Assembly: GCA_943323725.2 (NCBI GenBank)
Contig: CALPIW020000085.1
Span: forward strand, 1 to 6,827
Direction: 5' to 3'
Source of the DNA: Polynucleobacter meluiroseus
Lineage (GTDB): Bacteria; Verrucomicrobiota; Verrucomicrobiia; Opitutales; UBA953
DNA: 6,827 nt
Shown: piece after piece, positions 1-6,827 of the stretch
Layout: each line of letters starts with the position of its first letter
Position numbering within the stretch: position 1 is the stretch's first letter
The notes under the pieces: generated by a model
Databases searched by the model: none
Seen by the model: the letters and a program-made list of their open reading frames with translations, nothing else
What the model was told of the DNA's origin: nothing
Position numbers and translations under genes: made by a program

Positions 1-1617
<1,617 letters not shown>

Positions 1618-1631
1618 GGTTTGCCCTCATC

Positions 1632-1653
1632 GGGCCGGGCGGGTAGGGTAGGG
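1632..1653 (+). promoter_or_regulatory. Five-tract G-quadruplex motif overlapping the coaE ribosome-binding site
   Basis: Five GGG tracts lie at 1632-1634, 1637-1639, 1641-1643, 1646-1648 and 1651-1653, separated by loops of 2, 1, 2 and 2 bases. This meets the usual G-quadruplex pattern with one spare tract, and short loops favour a stable parallel fold. The tracts are on the coding strand, so both the DNA and the mRNA could fold. The fourth tract is part of the only Shine-Dalgarno-like element, AGGG at 1645-1648, six bases before the coaE ATG, so folding would hide the ribosome-binding site. GCCCT at 1623-1627 can also pair with AGGGC at 1650-1654, a competing weak duplex. The motif is seen directly; folding and regulation are inference. 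Confidence 0.55.
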
Positions 1654-1654
1654 C

Positions 1655-2230
1655 ATGGTCATCGGACTCACCGGAGGCATCGGTTGCGGCAAGTCGACCG
1701 CCGCCGCCTGCTTTGCCGAGCTGGGCTTCGTCGTCATCGACGCCGACCAGCTGGCCCGTCAGGTCCTGGAATCTCACGTGTGCGTCAGCCGCCTGCGGGA
1801 GCGCTGGGGGGCCGCCTGCCTGGATGCGCAGGGTGTTCCCGATCGGAAGTGGATCGCCGCCAAGGTCTTCGCTGATGCCGATGAGCGGGCCTTCCTGGAG
1901 TCGGTCACCCATCCCGAAGTCGCGCGCCTGCGCCGCGACGCCACCGCTGACGCTTCGGTCGACTATGTCGTCGAAATCCCGCTGCTTTTTGAGAAGGAAC
2001 TCGCGGATGGTTTCAGTTCGGTCGTGGTTGTGGCCTGTTCAGATGACGTGCGCCGGGTCCGTCTGCGCGGTCGGGGCCTGTCCGACGAGGAGATTTCCGC
2101 CCGGATCGCGTCGCAACTTTCTCTCGTGGAGAAGGTTAAGCGTGCCAACGTCGTGCTTTGGAACGACGGAGAGCCCGCCTTCCTGCGGGAGCAGGTGCGG
2201 GTCTGGGTCGACCGGTTGAGGGGCGCGTAA
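1655..2230 (+). CDS. coaE: Dephospho-CoA kinase
   Basis: CoaE phosphorylates the 3'-hydroxyl of the ribose of dephospho-CoA using ATP, the final step of coenzyme A synthesis, in the cytoplasm. The 191-residue product is close to the usual family length of about 200. Visible landmarks are the P-loop GGIGCGKST at residues 7-15, the VIDAD motif at 27-31 (D29 and D31, substrate/base region), THPEV at 85-89, the core motif EIPLLFE at 107-113, and a lid-type segment RLRGRGLSDEEISARI at about 136-151. The late motif usually containing Ala-Asp reads KRANVVLWN here, a conservative Asp-to-Asn change outside the P-loop. The ATG at 1655 puts the P-loop at the normal distance from the N-terminus and has AGGG six bases upstream. 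By eye, codon choice is less strictly C-ending than in the flanking genes, which may mean lower expression. It is probably co-transcribed with ftsH. Confidence 0.96.
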   Translation: MVIGLTGGIGCGKSTAAACFAELGFVVIDADQLARQVLESHVCVSRLRERWGAACLDAQGVPDRKWIAAKVFADADERAFLESVTHPEVARLRRDATADASVDYVVEIPLLFEKELADGFSSVVVVACSDDVRRVRLRGRGLSDEEISARIASQLSLVEKVKRANVVLWNDGEPAFLREQVRVWVDRLRGA

Positions 2231-2281
2231 ATCGGCCCATCTTTGGTTAATTTGCGGTTGCGGGAAAGTTCCCCCGATTTA
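2228..2281. repeat. Perfect 8-base inverted repeat enclosing a second dyad
   Basis: TAAATCGG at 2228-2235, which begins with the coaE stop codon, is the exact reverse complement of CCGATTTA at 2274-2281. Between the arms, and directly abutting the right arm, lies the dyad GGGAA-AG-TTCCC (2262-2273). The 38-base spacing and lack of a solid downstream U tract make it a poor intrinsic terminator. It could instead be an operator-type site or a weak RNA stem. The symmetry is directly seen; function is unknown. Confidence 0.4.
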
Positions 2282-2358
2282 GGGTCATTTTCCCCGTTGT
2301 TCTCCTCTTTGAGGAGCAATCCCCCTATCCCCATTCTTCCGCTCCGGATTTCCCCACT
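2231..2358 (+). promoter_or_regulatory. Intergenic control region ahead of the pilus ATPase genes
   Basis: This 128-base gap is the only substantial non-coding stretch and is visibly more A/T-rich in its first half than the genes around it. It contains a tandem hexamer TTGCGG-TTGCGG at 2252-2263, a dyad GGGAA-AG-TTCCC at 2262-2273, the 3' arm of a longer inverted repeat ending at 2281, a hairpin at 2297-2319, and a C/T-rich tail (33 of 42 bases pyrimidine at 2317-2358) running to the GTG start. A weak sigma-70-like pair could be TTGCGG at 2252-2257 and GATTTA at 2276-2281 with an 18-base spacer, but the -10 match is poor. No convincing intrinsic terminator for coaE is visible. That this region drives the pilus cassette is inferred from its position. 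Confidence 0.4.
2297..2319 (+). promoter_or_regulatory. Leader hairpin with SD-like 3' arm
   Basis: CTCCTC at 2302-2307 pairs perfectly with GAGGAG at 2311-2316 across a TTT loop. The stem continues as TTG (2297-2299) with CAA (2317-2319) after a two-base TT bulge, giving nine pairs in all. No U tract follows, so it is not a standard terminator. GAGGAG is a good anti-SD complement, but it lies about 42 bases before the GTG start, too far to serve it directly, and no start codon follows at a workable distance. It may be an mRNA leader element or 5' stabiliser; this is inference. Confidence 0.4.
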
Positions 2359-4083
2359 GTGACGACCGCCGACGACTACGTCATCCAATTCATTCAGGAC
2401 AAGGGGCTGGTGTCCCCTGCCGACGTGAGCGAAGCCCGTGCCGCTTCCAGCCCCGTGCCTGACGGCCAGAACGCCGACACCGTGGCCATCGCCAAACTGG
2501 TCGAGACCGGCAAGGTCGCCTGGCCCCAGATCACCGCCGCCTTGAGCAAGGAGTTCGACATGGAACTCATCGACGTGAGCCAGGTGTCGCCGTCGGACGA
2601 CATCCTCAAACTCATCAGCCGCGAACAGGCCGAAGCCCGCAACATCCTGCCGCTGCAGATGGACGGCGCCGAACTCCTCGTCGCCATCTCGGATCCGCTC
2701 GACACCGAGACCCTCGACTCCGTCTCGGGCGTCCTGAAGCTTCCGCTCAACCCCCGCCTCGCCCCGCCGGACGCCCTGAAAGAGGCCATTTCGCGTTGCT
2801 ATAGCGGCGGTCCCATCAGCGGCGGCGGTGCTTACAATGACATCCTCGGCAAGGGCGGCGACGACGGCCTGGCCGTGGAGCTCCCCCAGGGCGGCGACGT
2901 CAAGGAAGACGACGCGCCGATCATCCGTTACGTCAACTCGCTCATCGTCGACGCCATCCGCCGCAAGGCTTCGGACATCCACCTCGAGCCCCTCGAGAAG
3001 CGTTTCCGCGTCCGCTTCCGTATCGACGGCGTGCTGCAGGAGATGAAGGGCCCGCCCAAGCGCCTGCAGCCCTCGATCATCTCCCGTCTCAAGCTGATGG
3101 CGGAAGTCTCCCTCGCCGAGAAGCGCATCCCGCAGGACGGACGCATCCAGGCCCGCACCGGCGGCCGCGACATCGACTTGCGCGTCTCGGTGCTCCCCAC
3201 CGTCTACGGCGAATCGATCGTCATGCGAATCCTCGACAAGGAAGGCCTCAAGTTGGGCCTGCCTGAGCTGGGTTTCTTCGCCGACGACCAAGCCAAGTTC
3301 CAGGGCCTCATCTCCGGCTCCGACGGCGTCTTCCTGGTCACCGGCCCGACCGGTTCCGGCAAGTCGACCACGCTTTATTCGGCGCTGAACTACATCAATA
3401 AGCCCGACCGCAAGATCATCACCGTCGAGGACCCGGTCGAATACCAGATGGCCGGCATCAACCAGGTGCAGGTGAAGCGCGACGTCGGCATGACCTTCGC
3501 CGCCGCCCTCCGCGCGATGCTCCGTCAGGCGCCGAACATCGTGATGATCGGCGAAATCCGAGATCTGGAGACCGCCGAAATCGCGATCAACGCCGCGCTC
3601 ACGGGTCACATGGTGTTCTCCACCCTCCACACCAACGACTCCGTCTCCGCCGTCACCCGTCTCGTGGATATCGGCGTCAAGCCGTTCCTCGTGTCCGCGG
3701 CCCTCCGCGGCGCCCTCGCCCAGCGCCTCGTGCGCCGCAACTGTCAGGCCTGCGCCGCCCCGTACAAGCCGACGGCCAAGGAACTCTATTCGATCGGCAT
3801 GACCGAGCAGGATCTCGCCAGCGCCACGCCCATGAAGGGCGCCGGCTGCCCCAAGTGCGGCGAGCGCGGTTACAAGGGTCGTCGCGGCGTCTTCGAACTC
3901 TTCGTCATCACCGAGGAGATCCAGGAGATGATCTACGGCGGCTCCAACCTCGTCGACCTGCGCCGCAAGGCCCGCGAGGCCGGCATGCGCACCATGCGCG
4001 AGGACGGCCAGCGCAAGGTCGCCTCCGGCATGACCACCATCGAGGAAGTGCTCGGAGCCACCGTCGCCGACGACGTCATCTGA
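2359..4083 (+). CDS. pilB: GspE/PilB-family type IV pilus assembly ATPase (first copy)
   Basis: This is a cytoplasmic hexameric secretion ATPase that would power pilin polymerisation (PilB role) or pseudopilus assembly (GspE role) at the inner-membrane platform. Domains in the 574 residues: an N-terminal MshEN/T2SSE_N-type region at about 45-148; a Gly-rich linker at 149-183; the N2 domain with APIIRYVNSLI and SDIHLEP around 186-211; Walker A GPTGSGKST at 329-337; an Asp box ITVEDPVEY at 354-362; Walker B with IGEIRD at 397-402 (E399); a His box TLHTND at 422-427; and a zinc-binding tetracysteine C462/C465 and C497/C500. All catalytic motifs are intact and the length is normal. The GTG at 2359 is the first usual start after the in-frame TAA at 2248; only a GGA at 2346-2348 resembles an SD. 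PilB is preferred over GspE because pilT follows four bases downstream, but the sequence alone does not settle this. Confidence 0.95.
   Translation: MTTADDYVIQFIQDKGLVSPADVSEARAASSPVPDGQNADTVAIAKLVETGKVAWPQITAALSKEFDMELIDVSQVSPSDDILKLISREQAEARNILPLQMDGAELLVAISDPLDTETLDSVSGVLKLPLNPRLAPPDALKEAISRCYSGGPISGGGAYNDILGKGGDDGLAVELPQGGDVKEDDAPIIRYVNSLIVDAIRRKASDIHLEPLEKRFRVRFRIDGVLQEMKGPPKRLQPSIISRLKLMAEVSLAEKRIPQDGRIQARTGGRDIDLRVSVLPTVYGESIVMRILDKEGLKLGLPELGFFADDQAKFQGLISGSDGVFLVTGPTGSGKSTTLYSALNYINKPDRKIITVEDPVEYQMAGINQVQVKRDVGMTFAAALRAMLRQAPNIVMIGEIRDLETAEIAINAALTGHMVFSTLHTNDSVSAVTRLVDIGVKPFLVSAALRGALAQRLVRRNCQACAAPYKPTAKELYSIGMTEQDLASATPMKGAGCPKCGERGYKGRRGVFELFVITEEIQEMIYGGSNLVDLRRKAREAGMRTMREDGQRKVASGMTTIEEVLGATVADDVI
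3337..3359 (+). repeat. 23-base direct repeat, copy 1 (Walker A of first PilB)
   Basis: This stretch encodes V-T-G-P-T-G-S plus the first bases of the following Gly codon of Walker A, and is identical base for base to 6134-6156 in the second PilB gene. Both copies are read in the same codon phase. It reflects conserved protein sequence and shared codon bias, not a mobile repeat. Confidence 0.6.
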
Positions 4084-4087
4084 CCCG

Positions 4088-5161
4088 ATGGCTTACGCGC
4101 TGAACCAGTTGTTGGAGGCCATGCTCGAGAACGGGGCCTCCGACCTGCACATCCGCGTCGGCCGTGCCCCCAGCCTCCGCGTCAACGGCGAGCTCGTCGT
4201 CGTCGAAGGCCCCGCCCTCACCGCCGCCGAGACCGAGGCCCTCGTGCTCGGCCTCGTGCCGCCCGCCCGCCGCGCCACGCTCGACGCCGACGGCGGCTGC
4301 GATTTCGCCTTCGCCTTCCGCGACCGGACCCGCCTCCGCGCCAACGCCTTCCGTGGACACGGCGGCTACGGCATGGTCCTGCGCCTCCTCCCCTCCGGCA
4401 TGTACTCCCTCGAGCAGCTGCGGCTGCCGCTCGTGGTCAAGGACCTGCTCAAGCGAGCCCGCGGCCTGATCCTCGTGACCGGTCCGACCGGCTCGGGCAA
4501 GTCGACCACCCTGGCCTCGATGATCAACTGGATCAACGAGAACCAGCAGGGACACATCATCACGATCGAAGACCCGATCGAGTACACGCACGTGCACAAG
4601 CAGAGCCTGATCACCCAGCGTGAAGTGGGCGAGGACCTGCCTTCCTTCGCGGAAGGCGTCCGCTCCGCGCTGCGTCAGGATCCCGACGTGATCCTCATCG
4701 GCGAGATGCGCGACCTCGAGACCATCGAAGCCGCCGTCACCGCCGCCGAGACGGGCCACCTCGTGCTCGGCACCCTGCACACCTCCGGCGCCACCCGCAC
4801 GATCGACCGCATCATCGACGCCTTCCCGGCTTCGGCCCGCGACCAGATCCGCGCCCAGCTTTCGACCTCGCTCACCGCGGTCATCTCGCAGTGCCTGCTG
4901 CACACCACGGACGACCGCCGCGTCGCCGCCTTCGAGGTCATGATCCGCACCGACGGCATCGCCGCCAAGATCCGCGAAGGTAAGACCTTCCAGCTGCTCA
5001 CCGACATCGAGACCGGCGGCGCGCGCGGCATGCGCACGCTCGACAGCGACCTGCTCTCCTTGTTCTCCCAAGGCCTCGTGACCGAGGAAGAAGTCTTCAG
5101 CTATTGCCTTAACCCCGAAGCCATGCGCGAGCGCATGCGCGGCGGCGCCTCCCCTCGCTAA
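4088..5161 (+). CDS. pilT: PilT-family type IV pilus retraction ATPase
   Basis: PilT hexamers drive pilus depolymerisation, giving twitching motility, surface sensing and DNA uptake, from the cytoplasmic face of the pilus base. The 357 residues match normal PilT length, and the protein lacks the long N-terminal domain and tetracysteine of PilB. Visible features are the N-terminal GASDLHIRVG at 16-25, Walker A GPTGSGKST at 132-140, an Asp box TIEDPIEY at 159-166, Walker B with IGEMRDLETI at 204-213 (E206), a His box GTLHTSGA at 228-235, and a C-terminal GMRTLD at 314-319. The retraction-specific AIRNLIRE motif reads GIAAKIRE at 290-297, so only I, I, R and E positions are kept. The ATG lies four bases after the previous stop with no SD, suggesting coupled re-initiation. 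PilU is an alternative, but the short C-terminal tail after about residue 340 favours PilT. Confidence 0.95.
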   Translation: MAYALNQLLEAMLENGASDLHIRVGRAPSLRVNGELVVVEGPALTAAETEALVLGLVPPARRATLDADGGCDFAFAFRDRTRLRANAFRGHGGYGMVLRLLPSGMYSLEQLRLPLVVKDLLKRARGLILVTGPTGSGKSTTLASMINWINENQQGHIITIEDPIEYTHVHKQSLITQREVGEDLPSFAEGVRSALRQDPDVILIGEMRDLETIEAAVTAAETGHLVLGTLHTSGATRTIDRIIDAFPASARDQIRAQLSTSLTAVISQCLLHTTDDRRVAAFEVMIRTDGIAAKIREGKTFQLLTDIETGGARGMRTLDSDLLSLFSQGLVTEEEVFSYCLNPEAMRERMRGGASPR

Positions 5162-5179
5162 CCCTTTACCCTTTTTCCC
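5162..5179 (+). promoter_or_regulatory. Pyrimidine-tract leader without SD before second pilB
   Basis: The 18 bases between the pilT stop (TAA at 5159-5161) and the next ATG contain a single purine, A5168; the rest are C and T in two CCCTTT-like blocks. There is no purine-rich ribosome-binding site here or in the preceding pilT end. Start choice is nevertheless clear, because the ATG at 5180 gives the normal family N-terminus. Initiation may rely on coupling to pilT or on ribosomal protein S1 binding the unstructured pyrimidine run; this is inference. Confidence 0.5.
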
Positions 5180-6827
5180 ATGTTCGACGACCATAGTGAC
5201 GTGATCCGTGACATCGCCCTCGAGGCCGGCCTCGTGACGCCCGCCCAAGCCGAGGAGGTCTGGGAATCGACCACCACCACCGGCAAGTCCTTCGGCGACA
5301 GCCTCGTCGACGCCGGCTACGCCGAACGCGGCGCCATCCTTCAGGCGATCGCCGACCACCTCGGTTCGCCTTACTACTCGACCGTCCCCGCCGACCCCGG
5401 CGAGGCGCTCGTCAAGCTGCTCAAGCCCGCCCAGGCCCACAAGTACGTCGTGCTCCCCGTCGCCGACGAGGCCGGTAAGCTGACCTTGCTCGCCAAGGAC
5501 CCCTTCAATTCTTCCGTCATCAATGAGCTGAGCTTCATCCTCCAGCGCGAGATCGAGCTCGGCGTGGCCGACCCCGCTCAGGTCGAGGCCGGCGTCGTGC
5601 GCGTCTACGGCGAAGCGACCTCCTCCTCCATGGAGGACCTCCTCGGGGAATTCGGCGAAGTCGACGCCGCGGCCGCCACCGACGAAGACGTCACCAAGCA
5701 GGCCAGCCAGGCCCCGATCATCCGTTTCGTCGACCTGGTCCTCCAGGAAGGCGTCAAGGCCAAGGCATCGGACATCCACTTCGAGCCTTTCGAGCACGAG
5801 TTCCGCATCCGCCTGCGCATCGACGGCTCGCTCTACGAGATGGCCCCGCCGCCCAAGAACCTCGCCTCGGCCGTCATCGCCCGCGTCAAGGTGCTCTCGT
5901 CCCTGAACATCGCCGAGCGCCGCGTTCCGCAGGACGGTCGCATCAAGACGACCATCAGCGGCCGCCAGATCGACCTCCGCGTATCGACGCTTCCGACGCA
6001 GTTCGGCGAGTCCGTCGTGCTCCGAATCCTCGACAAGACCGTCGTCAACCTGAGCCTCGAGGCCCTCTCGATGCAGGACGACATCAAGGAAGGCATCCGC
6101 TCGATGGTCGGCCGTCCGAACGGCATCTTCATCGTCACCGGCCCGACCGGTTCCGGTAAGACGACCACGCTTTACTCCGCCCTGAAAGAGGTGAACACCG
6201 AGGACGTCAAGATCCTCACCGCCGAGGATCCCGTCGAGTACGAGGTCGAAGGCATCATGCAGGTGCCGATCAACCACCAGGTCGGCCTGACTTTCGCCGC
6301 GGCGCTGCGTTCGTTCCTCCGACAGGATCCGGACACCATCATGGTGGGCGAAATCCGCGACATCGAGACCGCCCAGATCGCCGTCCAGGCCTCGCTGACC
6401 GGCCACGTCGTGCTTTCCACGCTCCACACCAACGACGCCCCCGGCGCCGTCACCCGACTCATCGACATGGGGCTGGAGCCGTTCCTCATCTCGGCCTCGC
6501 TCGAAGGCGTGCTCGCCCAGCGACTCCTCCGCCGCATCTGCAAGACCTGCCGTACGCCCTACGAGCCCGACAAGGACGTCGTCAACATGCTCGACGTCGA
6601 CGCCCTCGAGATCGCGAACAAGAAGTTCTATTACGGCAAGGGCTGCCCGGACTGTAACCGCTCCGGTTACAAGGGCCGCCAGGGTCTGTTCGAACTGATG
6701 ACGATCAACGACCAGCTGCGTAATCTGATCACGCAGAAGGCGCCGACCCTGGTGCTCAAGCAGAAGGCCATCGAATCCGGCATGCGTCCGCTCCGCGACG
6801 ACGGCCTGCGCTGCATCTTCGACGGAC
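5180..6827 (+). CDS. pilB: GspE/PilB-family type IV pilus assembly ATPase (second copy), 3'-partial
   Basis: This frame is open to the end of the window, giving 549 complete codons without a stop; by family length and motif positions perhaps 15-25 residues are missing. It would be a second extension-type ATPase. Seen in order: an N-terminal MshEN-type region at about 1-142; an acidic/Ala linker with SMEDLLGEF at about 145-178; N2 with APIIRFVDLVL and SDIHFEPFE at 178-205; Walker A GPTGSGKTT at 321-329; an Asp box AEDPVEY at 348-354; Walker B with VGEIRDIETA at 389-398 (E391); a His box TLHTND at 414-419; and tetracysteine C454/C457 and C489/C492. Catalytic residues are intact. The CX2C-X31-CX2C spacing equals that of the first copy, but the N-terminal third and linker differ strongly, so these are old paralogs and not a recent duplication. 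Whether it serves the same pilus or a second system (GspE-like) cannot be told. Confidence 0.94.
   Translation, partial: MFDDHSDVIRDIALEAGLVTPAQAEEVWESTTTTGKSFGDSLVDAGYAERGAILQAIADHLGSPYYSTVPADPGEALVKLLKPAQAHKYVVLPVADEAGKLTLLAKDPFNSSVINELSFILQREIELGVADPAQVEAGVVRVYGEATSSSMEDLLGEFGEVDAAAATDEDVTKQASQAPIIRFVDLVLQEGVKAKASDIHFEPFEHEFRIRLRIDGSLYEMAPPPKNLASAVIARVKVLSSLNIAERRVPQDGRIKTTISGRQIDLRVSTLPTQFGESVVLRILDKTVVNLSLEALSMQDDIKEGIRSMVGRPNGIFIVTGPTGSGKTTTLYSALKEVNTEDVKILTAEDPVEYEVEGIMQVPINHQVGLTFAAALRSFLRQDPDTIMVGEIRDIETAQIAVQASLTGHVVLSTLHTNDAPGAVTRLIDMGLEPFLISASLEGVLAQRLLRRICKTCRTPYEPDKDVVNMLDVDALEIANKKFYYGKGCPDCNRSGYKGRQGLFELMTINDQLRNLITQKAPTLVLKQKAIESGMRPLRDDGLRCIFDG
6134..6156 (+). repeat. 23-base direct repeat, copy 2 (Walker A of second PilB)
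   Basis: This is identical to 3337-3359 and in the same codon phase. Recombination between the copies would remove about 2.8 kb, including pilT, and leave an in-frame hybrid PilB. Confidence 0.6.

Noticed and set aside
2244..2261. Sigma-54 promoter before the first pilB
   Set aside because: GG at 2245-2246 has GC at 7 or 13 bases' distance, not the required 10, so the -24/-12 spacing fails.
2297..2320. The 2297-2319 hairpin as an intrinsic terminator for coaE
   Set aside because: No U tract follows; the bases after the stem are CAATCCCCC-like, and the stem is short.
2271..2355. Minus-strand G-quadruplex formed by the C runs in the leader
   Set aside because: The C runs are separated by loops of 16-25 bases apart from one short one, so the motif is not canonical.
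1963..3630. A 555-codon minus-strand open frame across coaE and the first pilB
   Set aside because: It crosses two well-supported genes and the control region, has no recognisable motif and shows the same antisense composition.
4076..6427. A 783-codon open frame on the minus strand opposite pilT and the second pilB
   Set aside because: Its translation is rich in D, G, H, V, L, E and R with no domain, as expected from reading strongly C/G-ending codons backwards; both sense genes have full catalytic motifs.

Overview
The window looks like chromosomal DNA from a GC-rich, Gram-negative-type bacterium. All genes lie on the + strand, most codons end in C or G, and most start codons have little or no Shine-Dalgarno sequence. 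The gene order (ftsH, coaE, then type IV pilus ATPases) and the flavour of FtsH (for example the MVCDWGMSD stretch) remind me of Verrucomicrobiota, class Opitutae. That placement is inference from memory, not a search result.

Layout: (1) 1-1617 is the 3' part of ftsH, the membrane-anchored AAA+ zinc protease; its N-terminus and periplasmic domain lie before the window. (2) A 37-base gap carries five closely spaced GGG tracts that overlap the ribosome-binding region of the next gene. (3) 1655-2230 is coaE, dephospho-CoA kinase, the last step of coenzyme A synthesis. (4) 2231-2358 is the only sizeable intergenic region. It holds nested inverted repeats, a tandem TTGCGG, a small hairpin and a C/T-rich leader, and is the likely control region for what follows. 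(5) 2359-4083 is a GspE/PilB-family assembly ATPase with a GTG start. (6) 4088-5161 is a PilT-family retraction ATPase, four bases downstream. (7) 5180-6827 is a second, full-domain GspE/PilB-family ATPase, cut by the window end a little before its expected stop.

The last three genes form a tight cassette (gaps of 4 and 18 bases) in which two extension-type ATPases flank one retraction-type ATPase. In type IV pili, PilB-type hexamers drive pilin polymerisation and PilT-type hexamers drive depolymerisation through the platform protein PilC, so this looks like the motor part of a type IV pilus operon whose next gene may be pilC. FtsH and CoaE are housekeeping neighbours with no evident functional tie to the pilus. 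I saw no RNA genes, insertion sequences, CRISPR arrays or signs of recent transfer. No wholly new system is evident; the main points of interest are the doubled extension motor, the G-rich coaE leader and the structured control region before the pilus genes.
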